The notes: generated from the letters alone by a model not told the origin. A stretch of DNA of 64,000 nucleotides from CAZMRF01 sp964568735 (GCA_964568735.1 CAZMRF010000013.1:1-64000); one strand, 5' to 3'. Shown: positions 51,701-61,201, counted from the stretch's first letter. Numbers and translations are program-made.

Positions 51701-54488
51701 GGCACAATCTACGCTAAGAAGTGCTTTGGAAATGGCTGCGAGAAGTAGTGGGCGAGCATCGTACGCGACCACTTCAATTGCATTTGGCGATTTGATGTTG
51801 TCACTCGGGAGACCGGATGCAGCACTCGCTGGCTGGCTAGCTGCCGCACAAACTGGCGAAGCTGTAGAAGACATGATGATTGTCGGTTTGGCTGAGATCA
51901 ACATCGCAGAATGCCTCGCATGCGGTGACAATGAGTCGCCGGTGAGTGACGACATCCTGTCAGCGGGATCCTCTTCGTCAGCGGAGTTGGAGGGAGCTGG
52001 AGGGCGAGAAGACCGGGGTTCCTCCATTCGCGATCCGCGAGTTCTTGTGGATCGTGGTTACCGGATCGGTCAGGAGATCGAAGCTCCAGTTCTGCTTATC
52101 AGATCTGATCTCGTGGCGTCCAAGCTTGCCATCAACTCGGGGGAGGGCCAGGTAGCGATCGCCCGTGCTACTCGTGCTGCTGAATCGGCGACAGAGTGCG
52201 GATTCCGGCCGGACAAGGCTAGGGCGTTGATGCTGCTTGGGATGGCATGTGCCGCGGCGGGGAAGCATCGGGAGGCCATGCAGAGTTTCCAGGAGAGTTG
52301 CGGGATGGCGGATGAGATGGGGCTGGCGATGGTGAGAGCCCGAGCGCGCGCCGAGATGGTCAAGCTGATCGACTTGCAGGGTCATCCTGAAGAGGCCGGG
52401 CGTGTTGCTGCGGAGGCGGCGTCGCTGCTTCACCAGATGGCCCGGACTCTTCCCGACGCCGACGACAGGCACAGCTTCATGGCTGTCCGCTGGCGGCGTG
52501 ATGTTGTCCAGCGCAGCACGATCCGGGCCACCGAGGTGCCATCAAGCACGAATCGCTCTAGTGCCGTCCCAGCCGTAGCCGCGCCGCAGGGAGCCGCCTT
52601 GAATGCTCCCTCCACCTCCCTCATCACTCCCCACTCCGCCTCCAGGCGGCCCGAGCTGATTGACATCGTCGCCGGCTCCCATGTAGAGCCATCGAGGACT
52701 GACACTCCAGGCATCGACATCGTGCACCCGCCCGCGGTCCCCTCCGTGGAGGCCGAGCTCGTCTCTGCGCCACCGACACGCCAGAGTCTCCTGGCTCAGG
52801 ATCAGCGTGGCGTGGAGCTCGACCTGCGCGCCAGTGTCGCTCATCTCCTGGACGAGACCCTTTCGACCATCACGTGTGACCGCGGGATGATCTTCCTCCT
52901 GGGCCCTGAGGGTTCCTCGGAGGTGGTCGTCGCGCGCGGCCTCGAGTCGGAGTCCATCCGCGATGCGAGCTCCTATTGCCGCACGGTCATCGAGCGCGCT
53001 GCACGGGGAGAGGAGATTCTCATCGTCGACACCTCGAGGGATCCCCGCTTCCGCGAGCGCAGGAGCGTCACGCTCTTCCACATCGTTTCGATCGTCTGCG
53101 TTCCGCTGAGGATGGGGCCTCACGTGAGAGGGGCGCTCTACCTCGACAGCAGGGCGGGCGGCCGGCTCCTCCGCGAGGAGGACCTCGAGCTCGCGCGAAA
53201 CGTCGCCGGGAGGATGGCCGCGCGCATCCGCGACGCGTGGGAGCTCGAGCGGCAGCGCGAGGAAGCCCTCCTCAGGCAGCGCAGCTTCTGTCAGACCTAC
53301 CGTCTGGATGCCATCGTCGGCGAGTCGCCCGCGATGAAGAAGGTGTTCCGGCTCCTCGAGGCGGTTATCGCCTCCGACTGCAACGTGCTCATCACCGGCC
53401 CATCCGGCTCTGGCAAGGAGCTCGCCGCCCGCGCGATCCATTTCTCGGGTCGAAGGAAGATGGCGCCCTTCGTCCCCGTGGACTGTGGCGCCCTCCAGGA
53501 TTCTCTCGTGGAGAGCGAGTTCTTCGGCTACAGGCGCGGCGCTTTCACGGGCGCCGATCTCGACAAGAAAGGACTCTTCGAGGAGGCGGACAAGGGCACC
53601 CTCTTCCTCGACGAGGTCACGAACACCACGACGCACTTCCAGGCGAAGCTGCTGCGCGTGCTTCAGTCAGGAGAGTTCCGGAGGATTGGCGACACGACGC
53701 CCAGGAAGGTCGACGTGCGCATCGTGGCGGCTTCCAACGCCAACATCGAAGAGGCCATCCGCCAGGGCCGATTCCGCGAAGACCTCTACTACCGCCTCAA
53801 CGTCGTGACCGTGCGGCTCCCTTCGCTCCGGGAGCGCAGGGAGGACGTCCCGGCGCTTGCGGAGCAGCTGGCCTCCGACTTCTGCCGCAGGGAGAAGATC
53901 GAGTTCAGGGGGATCGGCGAGTCGGCCCTCCGGGCGTTGTGTGCGCATGCCTGGCCCGGCAATGTCCGCGAGCTCAAGAATGCGGTGGAGTCGGCGCTCA
54001 TCCTCTCCAGGGATGGTGCCGTGCGACGCGAGTTCCTTCCCGACGAGCTCCGTGAGGGCTGCTTCGAGGAGATCCGCGACCTGCTCCAGGAGGGAGCCTC
54101 CTCGCTCTCCGAGCATCAGGAGGCCGTCGAGACTGCCGCGCTAGGAGGTCCGGACTTCGGCAGCGGAGCTGATCTGACCCACGATGACGCCAGCTCCTCC
54201 ACGAGGCATCGCACTCCGGATGCTACGACCCCAGTACCGCCCGAGTCCGGCACCAGGCCGGCGGGGTGGATCACGGGTGATGAGAGGGAGATCCTCGATC
54301 GGAGCGATGATCGGGAGCGCATCATCGATGCCCTGCGACGGGCTGCGGGCGACAAGTCCCTCGCAGCGCGGATCCTGGGATGCAGCCGGATGACCCTCTA
54401 CCGCCGTATGCAGAGACTCGGCATCGACTATGGGACCGGTCAGGAGGGCGGCGCCGCCGGCTCCTCCGGGCCTCCGTCCTCCACATAG
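48759..54488 (+). CDS. giant sigma-54 activator: pseudokinase-STAND ATPase-TPR-GAF-AAA+-Fis
   Basis: A 1909-residue regulator. Order: kinase-like domain (about 12-275) in which the catalytic HRD is HGE (SRGIVHGELALSSF) and DFG is DLG, so probably inactive; STAND/AAA16 ATPase (about 286-620; HGEPGIGKTRIL, VFLLDDVHHADAE); TPR-like helical repeats (about 670-1240); GAF (about 1350-1500); sigma-54 AAA+ domain (about 1517-1760) with GPSGSGKE, the sigma-54-contacting GAFTGA, GTLFLDEV, arginine finger FREDLYYRLNV and WPGNVRELKN; Fis helix-turn-helix (about 1850-1893, AARILGCSRMTLYRRM). I chose the ATG at 48759. G+C is markedly lower in the first two thirds than in the last third. The end overlaps the convergent thioredoxin gene by 49 bases. 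Confidence 0.88.
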   Translation: MSLQSTKPRLLPGRILVDAGRYRVSEATSLESQQPILIKHLPSTERVLSSTQALQNEFLALSNLRHPAIIEPLDFDTDPHLGPYLKFTPVAASPCSSLPALNPEARMGLFLQICRAINFIHSRGIVHGELALSSFLFSAPTSLPPPLTCPSLVHLVDLGRSMWPRSSGLQVPLHRAHYLPPEVRLGVSPDHRSDIYSLGVLLIQLHYTTVLSSSDLALQVNESLRERLQNLPAAVRHLASSLLSDDPQARPASVADVMELLIRTLASDEDFESPTARSAVFIASPPVGRRAALDEIMGALTPVEPVSASEHATHPIVFLLHGEPGIGKTRILDEIHRRLRVIGKHVHRGACSPHATVPFELFRELLPHPETPNQKSPYFTSLTFAESPALAPYYRNERLEAVATHFADQALLPEAVFLLDDVHHADAETFELLLKLINRADRLRAKVVVTFRQEGLLAERLERLLREHLATPQVRSINLRRFAADETLELLQMHLGPHRDASSLASIIHPLTDGNPLFIIEILRRLVDSGEIDGGPFRWRINLASVRAGMGLQTIRETLEHRIQQLEPYEVDTLAWISVYGKPMTARLLNDSSGLPLKELEPCLEALVKKGLLSKSWHLTTVQYSTSNYLLRDMISQATPTQRRASIHRGIAIALERCLSEHPESLYPVLAFHFLRAQDQAKGPKYAVAAAEHAYHRGAADQAITHYRDALTYLTTDQADLRYTILQLLARLLRLVGEPLRAEAFFFELLLLARRRRDPRREALALTQLARIHVDRGDVSQGEAYAQRALGKEAEILDPEVRAEALRVLAIASAMTGDNRRALGLAEQCKELALQSANRLLFGLSANLAGNALTHLRRYREALGEFQLWLDVARELKDLLAETIALTNIGLIHLEKGQLLDAEAVLERCLKRIHDEGLVYPVGAVVVNLGEAARLRGLYAKSRAYLQDGLSSGERAERSAMAQYALHSLGILDHEMGNIGEAQSTLRSALEMAARSSGRASYATTSIAFGDLMLSLGRPDAALAGWLAAAQTGEAVEDMMIVGLAEINIAECLACGDNESPVSDDILSAGSSSSAELEGAGGREDRGSSIRDPRVLVDRGYRIGQEIEAPVLLIRSDLVASKLAINSGEGQVAIARATRAAESATECGFRPDKARALMLLGMACAAAGKHREAMQSFQESCGMADEMGLAMVRARARAEMVKLIDLQGHPEEAGRVAAEAASLLHQMARTLPDADDRHSFMAVRWRRDVVQRSTIRATEVPSSTNRSSAVPAVAAPQGAALNAPSTSLITPHSASRRPELIDIVAGSHVEPSRTDTPGIDIVHPPAVPSVEAELVSAPPTRQSLLAQDQRGVELDLRASVAHLLDETLSTITCDRGMIFLLGPEGSSEVVVARGLESESIRDASSYCRTVIERAARGEEILIVDTSRDPRFRERRSVTLFHIVSIVCVPLRMGPHVRGALYLDSRAGGRLLREEDLELARNVAGRMAARIRDAWELERQREEALLRQRSFCQTYRLDAIVGESPAMKKVFRLLEAVIASDCNVLITGPSGSGKELAARAIHFSGRRKMAPFVPVDCGALQDSLVESEFFGYRRGAFTGADLDKKGLFEEADKGTLFLDEVTNTTTHFQAKLLRVLQSGEFRRIGDTTPRKVDVRIVAASNANIEEAIRQGRFREDLYYRLNVVTVRLPSLRERREDVPALAEQLASDFCRREKIEFRGIGESALRALCAHAWPGNVRELKNAVESALILSRDGAVRREFLPDELREGCFEEIRDLLQEGASSLSEHQEAVETAALGGPDFGSGADLTHDDASSSTRHRTPDATTPVPPESGTRPAGWITGDEREILDRSDDRERIIDALRRAAGDKSLAARILGCSRMTLYRRMQRLGIDYGTGQEGGAAGSSGPPSST

Positions 54489-55456
54489 CTCACAATCTCC
54501 GCTCTCAATCGCTCGATCGTGTCCGCGCTGTAGCCGATATGCCGGGTGAGGAGGGTCCTATCCCGAATGACCACGGTCAGCGGGATCGATCCCGTCTCCA
54601 GGATCTGCGTGGAGCCTGAGGGATCTGTGAAGACGTCGAGCCCCGCAAGACCCTCCTTCTCGAGGAAAGCCTCGACGGCTTCCCTCCCGAGCCCCTCCGT
54701 GTTGACCGCCATGAGCCGCACCGGTGCGCTCTCAGGAAGCGCTTCGATCATGTCGAGCAGGTGGGGGAGCTCCAGACGGCAGGGCACGCACCATGTCGCC
54801 CAGAAATTGAGCACGTAGAGCCTGCCCGGCTCGTCAAGCGGAACGATCGAGCCGGAGAGGTCCGCGAGGCGGAACTCGGGCAGGCGCTCCCCGGGCTCAG
54901 CGATTCGAGAGACGGGGGCTGGCGCGAGAGCGTCTCCAACGCCTGTCCCGAGCCTCGTGCCCAGGATTGGGACGTTCAGGGCGAAAGCGATGACGAGTGA
55001 GATGGCCAGCGCCCTCTGAACCCTGTCATCACGTGCGTACCGCCGGCCCAATACCCACGCGACACCCGCACCCGAGAGGACCACGGACATGAGGATCTGC
55101 AGCTCCCCTCCCATGTCGGCGGCTGAGACGCCCAGGAGGCCACCCAACGATGCGATGCTCACGGCCAGATCCACAGCCAGGAGGATCATGGCCAGGACTA
55201 GCCTGCCTGTGAGGGCAAGGCCGCCCGCGGCCAGGTACACAAGACTCAATCCGAGAGTGATCGACGAAGTCGCCGTCTGATTGAGCTCTCCCCTCGAGTA
55301 CCTGGCAGCGCTCACAACGACGCTCAAGAGACCAGGCATCACGAAGTAGAGCGACAGGATGAGCCGCCCGGATCTCTCCCACCATGGAAGCACCGTTCTC
55401 ACGGGGAGTTCCTGGTCGTCTCGTGGCGCGAGAGGACCCGTGCGGCTCACATGCAT
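54440..55456 (-). CDS. membrane protein with C-terminal TlpA-like thioredoxin domain
   Basis: A 338-residue protein. About five membrane segments in the first 180 residues (for example LILSLYFVMPGLLSVVV, LGLSLVYLAAGGLALTG, MILLAVDLAVSIASLGG, ALAISLVIAFALNVPIL) are followed by a periplasmic thioredoxin fold with the redox pair in YVLNFWATWCVPCRLELPHL and the cis-proline in TGSIPLTVVIRD. The family acts in disulfide reduction, isomerisation or cytochrome c maturation. The membrane part may pass electrons, as in MauE/DoxX-type fusions, but has no obvious cysteine pair of its own. ATG at 55456 has GAGG 5 bases upstream. It lies 42 bases downstream of the ten-cysteine protein gene, in an operon. 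Confidence 0.85.
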   Translation of the reverse strand: MHVSRTGPLAPRDDQELPVRTVLPWWERSGRLILSLYFVMPGLLSVVVSAARYSRGELNQTATSSITLGLSLVYLAAGGLALTGRLVLAMILLAVDLAVSIASLGGLLGVSAADMGGELQILMSVVLSGAGVAWVLGRRYARDDRVQRALAISLVIAFALNVPILGTRLGTGVGDALAPAPVSRIAEPGERLPEFRLADLSGSIVPLDEPGRLYVLNFWATWCVPCRLELPHLLDMIEALPESAPVRLMAVNTEGLGREAVEAFLEKEGLAGLDVFTDPSGSTQILETGSIPLTVVIRDRTLLTRHIGYSADTIERLRAEIVSYVEDGGPEEPAAPPS

Positions 55457-55498
55457 TTCTACCTCACTCGGCTCGGGCCCGCCGTCAATGAGCCCCTG

Positions 55499-56200
55499 CT
55501 AGTTCCAGCAACCGATGATGCAGCCGATGGCGCATGCAGTATTGCAGACCTGGCAAGCACCAGGTGCCGCAGCGCACTCCGTGGCACACTGCACCCTGCA
55601 ACCCACCGAACAGGCATCGTCGCAGCTCACCTGGAGCATGATGAGCCGCTCGGCCGATGAGGGAAGCGAGCCCTCGAGAGGCTTCCTGTGCTCCACGTAC
55701 GACCGCATGAGCTTCGTGATGTCCATGGGGCCCTTCAAGGCCCGCCGGAGCCCGTCCACATCCCCGCTGAGGAGCTGGCCGTCCTGTGAAATCCAGAGCG
55801 AGAAGACCTCGCCGTCGGGAAGCCGGTAGACGACCAGGCTCTCGCCGGTGAGATCGTCGAGCGTCAGCGAGACGACGAGCCGCTCGTCCTTGACCGTGTA
55901 GACGATGTCCATGGCGTTGCCGCCCTGATAGATCTTCTCGATCTGGAGGGAGTCGGCTCCACGCCGGTAGTGGGTCTTGATGACCGACCTCCCTCCCGCG
56001 GTTTCCATCTCCGTGCTCAGCTCCAGCGGCACGCCCCGCTGCTCCGTGCCGACGGCCGAAACGAGCCGGCCGTTGCTGTCGTGAACCACCTGTGTCCAGG
56101 GATTCCTTCCCTGGCCGTTGTCGAGGGCGGGGAGCAGACCTGCCGAGCACCACAGCGTGGCCATTGCAGTCAGAAGAACGCTGAACCTGTTCCGTCTCAT
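55499..56200 (-). CDS. secreted protein with ten-cysteine helical-hairpin-like C-terminus
   Basis: A 233-residue protein with a signal peptide (MRRNRFSVLLTAMATLW, cleavage near PALD). Residues about 30-190 form a beta-rich domain (for example SLQIEKIYQGGNAMDIVYTV, SLVVYRLPDGEVFSLWISQ). The last 43 residues carry ten cysteines at 193, 197, 201, 205, 209 and 216, 219, 223, 227, 231: two runs spaced almost exactly every fourth residue, split by a turn AAAPGA. Each run would line one face of a helix, so the two helices could be stapled by several disulfides. The ATG at 56200 has GGAGGG 9 bases upstream. The thioredoxin gene follows. No family is recognised; a bacteriocin-like or halocin-C8-like precursor is one possibility. 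Confidence 0.75.
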   Translation of the reverse strand: MRRNRFSVLLTAMATLWCSAGLLPALDNGQGRNPWTQVVHDSNGRLVSAVGTEQRGVPLELSTEMETAGGRSVIKTHYRRGADSLQIEKIYQGGNAMDIVYTVKDERLVVSLTLDDLTGESLVVYRLPDGEVFSLWISQDGQLLSGDVDGLRRALKGPMDITKLMRSYVEHRKPLEGSLPSSAERLIMLQVSCDDACSVGCRVQCATECAAAPGACQVCNTACAIGCIIGCWN

Positions 56201-56501
56201 CGAAGCGAGCCCTCCGTTGCCTGGCGCCGGTTGGAGCCGGCGGCCAGGAGAGTTGAGTGCCTGGCAGGGAGAGCGCCGCGTGCGCGGCAGGACCGATGGC
56301 AAGAGTCGTACCCGTGTCCGGAATGCGTCCGGCACGGCGGCAAGCCGCTCAGTTCAGGAGAGTTGCTTCTGAATAAATGCGGAATGGACGGAACCCGGGC
56401 CGTCCGCCAGCGGACGGATCATGCGCAGCCGGACAGCCCGCGTGACACTTCCACTGACGATGAGCCCGGATCGCTCGATCCGCGCGGATCGGGTGGTGAG
56501 G
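56201..56501. other. upstream region of the cysteine-rich protein gene
   Basis: 301 bases. On the minus strand it contains a sigma-54-like site at 56313-56298. The rest, including an AT-richer patch near 56365-56385, shows nothing firm. Confidence 0.4.
56298..56313 (-). promoter_or_regulatory. possible sigma-54 promoter for the cysteine-rich operon
   Basis: Minus-strand GGGTACGACTCTTGCC matches TGGCACG-N4-TTGCW at GG, ACG and TTGC, with the GG and GC 10 bases apart; three positions differ. Transcription would start near 56287, 87 bases before the ATG at 56200. Confidence 0.35.
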
Positions 56502-58664
56502 TCAGGAACCAGGTCTGGTTCGATCCTGCTCGCTCACCGCGATGCCAGCTTCATGAATGACCTTCCCCGCTCCAATCCCCTCGATCTGAATCCGGAAAAC
56601 GTAGCCCCCGGGTCCGAGCTGCCCGGCCGCGATGGGGGAGAAGATCCCCTCGCAAGCTCCCTCCGGCCTGTCGGTGGTGTTTCGCTCGGGGTCGTCGGCC
56701 GACCCCAGCACGACATCGCCGAAGGTGGCGACCTCGAGGTCACCACTGAAGAGCCGGCGCCCCACACGAACATCCCCTCCCGTTCCCCGCTCTCCCCTCT
56801 CCGGCGGGCATACGACGGAGTACAACACGCCGGGCTCCTTCTTCCCGAACCGGCGCTGTGCCCTTGGAACGAACCCGCGGCCGCTGCCCGAGCTGCGGAT
56901 TCCGACCTCACCTGCGTCGCCGGCATCGAGGATGTCGTCAGCGCTCGAGGTCCACAGGACGACGTCCCCGAAAACACCGGCGGACCTCGCGGGGACTGGA
57001 AGCCGCGTCCCGGCGGCGCCCATCTCCCAGGTTCCCGAGTCGAGCACCGCCACTGTGAACTCGTGATCCCCCGGCGGAAGCTCGCAGCCCGCCTCGTAAA
57101 TCACGCTGCGGCGGGATGCTTTCTCGCCAGGGTTGAGTGTCACCGGAATGCGCCGCGCGAACATGCAGGCCTCACGGCCTTCAGTCCACACGGTCGTCCT
57201 GACCTCCGCCTCACCGTAGAGCGTTCCGTCCGGCTGTCGCACGACCGTCACGGCCTCGATCGGGAACTCCGCCTTGAGGAGGATCGGGGTCTTTCGCCCC
57301 TCCGGCGCCAGCGCGTAGGCTTCGGCCGTCACCGGGATCCCTACGAAGTAACCGGGCGCCATGAGCGCAGAGCGGAACCTCCTGTCGAGCCGCTCCTCTT
57401 CTGACCAGTCCTCGTAATAGGGGCGATGGCGCACCCGGGCGCCCTTCAGGTCGGTCCCCACCTTGATCATGTGGCGCTTCCCGTCCCCGGGACCCCGGTT
57501 CGTGTACCCCAGCACGTAGTAGCACGAGAGGTCCTGCTCGACGGCATTGAAAGCGAGGCCGAGGTCGTTCGTGCGCTGCGTCGCCACGCCTCCGGTCTCG
57601 AGCGCCAGCGTGGCTCCGAGGGCCAGCGCCGCGTCCTCTCCGGAGATGAGCGCGCGCTCGAGGACGATCGTGTCCACGAGGCGTACCTTCCTGGACGCGT
57701 CGGCCATGCCGAGCGACCCCTTCTCCCCCAGACCTGCCGCCCAGACCATGTAGAGCGATACTCCGGCGGCGTTCGCGTCCTTCTGGAGCTCCGTGATGTT
57801 CAGGCGGATGTCAATGCCCTTCGCCGAGGGCGTCGACCCGGCCACGACGAGGTACTGGAGCCCCGGCTCGTCCCTCAGCGATTCTGAGAAGTGGACGAGA
57901 GTCTTGCGGCCCTGCAACGCGCCGAGCGCCGGCATGAGGTTCCGGAGCGCGTCGAGGCTGCGCTTCGTCCTGAGCATCTCCTCTTCGGCGTAGGGCACAG
58001 CCACCGCGACCCGCTGCGAGCATTCGGGATCGGAGCATTCCCTGCCGAGGACATCATTGAGATTGAGCCGCTCTTCGAGGTATTGACGGTCGATCATCTC
58101 GGGGTCGGTCAGCATCGCCGTGAGCCGGGCGCTCAGGCGATCCCTGTCACTCGTGAAGTTCTCGAGGAGCATCGGGTGTCGCTTCATGGCAACGAGCATC
58201 ACCCGCTCGCGGCCCGTCATCTGCTCCCGGACGAAGCGGAGCGACGCTTTGACGGAGCGGTCGCGCCCTTCCTCGCTGAGCTGGTTGATGTCGAAGAACA
58301 GGATGATGTGCCGCTCCGGCGAGCTGGAGGGAGCGCTGGAGGAAGAGGCGGCGGACCGTCCCCCGCCTTCCTGCCCGCTTTTTCCCGCGATGACGGGCTC
58401 GGCGCAGTAGTTCTCGAAGGTCGAGATCTCCGCCGGGTGATCATCGATGCGCAGGTCGAAGTTCTCCAGGCGAAGGCCCGGAACGGCGTTTCCCTTCCGA
58501 TCACGCACGAGAACGTCGATGAGCACGAGGTCTACTTCGGCCCTCTCCGGCGCGATTCGCGACGGCAGGCGCCGAGGTTGCTCATCTGATGTCTGAGCTC
58601 CTGCTCGACTACCTGCGAGCCCCGCAATGAGCAGTGCGGAAAGCAGGAAGCACCCGAAGCCCAT
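56502..58664 (-). CDS. secreted VWFA-domain protein, acidobacterial type
   Basis: A 720-residue exported protein. After a signal peptide (MGFGCFLLSALLIAGLAGS, cleavage near AGAQ) comes the conserved opening VDLVLIDVLVRDRKGNAVPGL and LRIDDHPAEISTF that marks the VWFA-related family common in Acidobacteriota; the von Willebrand A fold follows with the metal-site start HIILFFDINQLSEEG, a Ser-rich linker before it, and the later DLSCYYVLGYTNRGPGDGKRHMIKV. The C-terminal half is a series of beta domains. The ATG at 58664 is preferred because the longer frame to 58793 would run across the HU promoter. Function is unknown; such proteins are thought to bind or sense extracellular partners. Confidence 0.85.
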   Translation of the reverse strand: MGFGCFLLSALLIAGLAGSRAGAQTSDEQPRRLPSRIAPERAEVDLVLIDVLVRDRKGNAVPGLRLENFDLRIDDHPAEISTFENYCAEPVIAGKSGQEGGGRSAASSSSAPSSSPERHIILFFDINQLSEEGRDRSVKASLRFVREQMTGRERVMLVAMKRHPMLLENFTSDRDRLSARLTAMLTDPEMIDRQYLEERLNLNDVLGRECSDPECSQRVAVAVPYAEEEMLRTKRSLDALRNLMPALGALQGRKTLVHFSESLRDEPGLQYLVVAGSTPSAKGIDIRLNITELQKDANAAGVSLYMVWAAGLGEKGSLGMADASRKVRLVDTIVLERALISGEDAALALGATLALETGGVATQRTNDLGLAFNAVEQDLSCYYVLGYTNRGPGDGKRHMIKVGTDLKGARVRHRPYYEDWSEEERLDRRFRSALMAPGYFVGIPVTAEAYALAPEGRKTPILLKAEFPIEAVTVVRQPDGTLYGEAEVRTTVWTEGREACMFARRIPVTLNPGEKASRRSVIYEAGCELPPGDHEFTVAVLDSGTWEMGAAGTRLPVPARSAGVFGDVVLWTSSADDILDAGDAGEVGIRSSGSGRGFVPRAQRRFGKKEPGVLYSVVCPPERGERGTGGDVRVGRRLFSGDLEVATFGDVVLGSADDPERNTTDRPEGACEGIFSPIAAGQLGPGGYVFRIQIEGIGAGKVIHEAGIAVSEQDRTRPGS

Positions 58665-58727
58665 CCCTCGTCCGAACAGGTGACCTCTGTCAACCCTCGC
58701 CCGGCGCGGGTTTGCGCCGCTCCTGCC

Positions 58728-58756
58728 TTGACTCGCCCCGGGACCTCTGGTATAAC
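58728..58756 (+). promoter_or_regulatory. sigma-70 promoter for HU
   Basis: TTGACT (58728-58733), 17-base spacer, TATAAC (58751-58756): five of six matches at each hexamer. Transcription would start near 58763, about 50 bases before the HU start codon. Confidence 0.75.
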
Positions 58757-58811
58757 CGACGCCGTTCATCATAAACCTCGCCGGAATCCCCAACTGACAG
58801 GAGATGAAGCA

Positions 58812-59087
58812 ATGAACAAGGCGGAACTCATCAACGCGATCGCCGAGAAGACCGGAACCACGAAGTCACAAGCCACGACAGCCATCGAGACCTTCATCGA
58901 GGGTGTGACGACGACCCTCCGGAAGGGGGAGAAAGTCACCCTCGTCGGTTTCGGCACCTTCTCGATCTCCAAGCGAAAGGCCCGGGAAGGCCGCAACCCG
59001 CAGACCGGTGAGACGATCAAGATCAAGGCCAAGAAGGTCGTCCGCTTCAAGGCCGGCAAGGACCTCGACACGAAGGTCAACCGGTAG
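58812..59087 (+). CDS. hup: HU-family DNA-binding protein
   Basis: A 91-residue nucleoid protein that bends and compacts DNA as a dimer. It follows the HU pattern along its whole length: MNKAELINAIAEKTGTTKSQ, the dimer core VTLVGFGTFSISKRKAREG, the DNA-intercalating arm tip RNPQTGETIKI and the final VVRFKAGKDLDTKVN. The ATG at 58812 follows AGGAG by 8 bases and a near-consensus promoter lies 56-84 bases upstream, in line with high expression. It is convergent with the biotin carrier gene (17-base gap). Confidence 0.95.
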   Translation: MNKAELINAIAEKTGTTKSQATTAIETFIEGVTTTLRKGEKVTLVGFGTFSISKRKAREGRNPQTGETIKIKAKKVVRFKAGKDLDTKVNR

Positions 59088-59104
59088 GTTGCTCCTCGGG
59101 GGGG

Positions 59105-59601
59105 CTACTCGATCACGGCCAGGGTCGCCCCCCCTTCCACGCGCTCCCCAGGTGACACCCGGATCTCCTTGACCTTCCCCTCCCGCGGGGATCCGATCTC
59201 GTTTTCCATCTTCATGGCCTCGATGACCACGACGCCCTGGCCCCGCCTGACCGAGGCGCCCGGCGCCACGAGCAGCCTCACCACGCGCCCGGGCATCACG
59301 GTCTTGAGGATGCCGGCGCCGGCTCCCCGCCCTTCTCTCGTCTGAACGGCAGCTCCCGGACGCTCCACGACCGCCTCGAAGGACCTGTCCCGGATCCGGA
59401 CCCGATAGAGGCCCTCTTTTTCCTGAACGACCGCTTCATGGCTCGGGCCCCCTCCGTTGCCCTCGACGAAGGAGTACACGCCGGGCTGCGCCTCCCGCAC
59501 GCTGAGGAGGTACTCCCGTCCATCCACGAGCGCGCGCAGGCGGTCACCGTTGCGCTGCAGAGCCACCGCCAGGGAACGCTCCCCCATGCGGACCACGCGT
59601 C

Positions 59602-59605
<4 letters not shown>
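59105..59605 (-). CDS. biotin carboxyl carrier subunit of acyl-CoA carboxylase
   Basis: A 166-residue biotin carrier. The biotinylated lysine is in VVIEAMKMENEIGSP; around it lies the biotinyl fold from GILKTVMPGRVVRLLVAPG to VSPGERVEGGATLAVIE. The N-terminal 85 residues form a separate domain (YLLSVREAQPGVYSF) seen in propionyl-CoA and related carboxylase carriers. It overlaps the biotin carboxylase stop region by 4 bases and is the last gene of the carboxylase cluster. Confidence 0.9.
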
Positions 59606-61140
<1,535 letters not shown>

Positions 61141-61144
61141 TCCT

Positions 61145-61155
61145 GGAGCCTGTCC
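61145..61155 (+). repeat. dispersed intergenic repeat, core copy
   Basis: GGAGCCTGTCC in the 61-base gap between the carboxyltransferase and biotin carboxylase genes; the flanks differ from the other copies. Confidence 0.4.
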
Positions 61156-61201
61156 AAGTCTTCGCTCGGCACGCGCTGCAGGCGCCGCGCCGCCGGCACG
61201 C

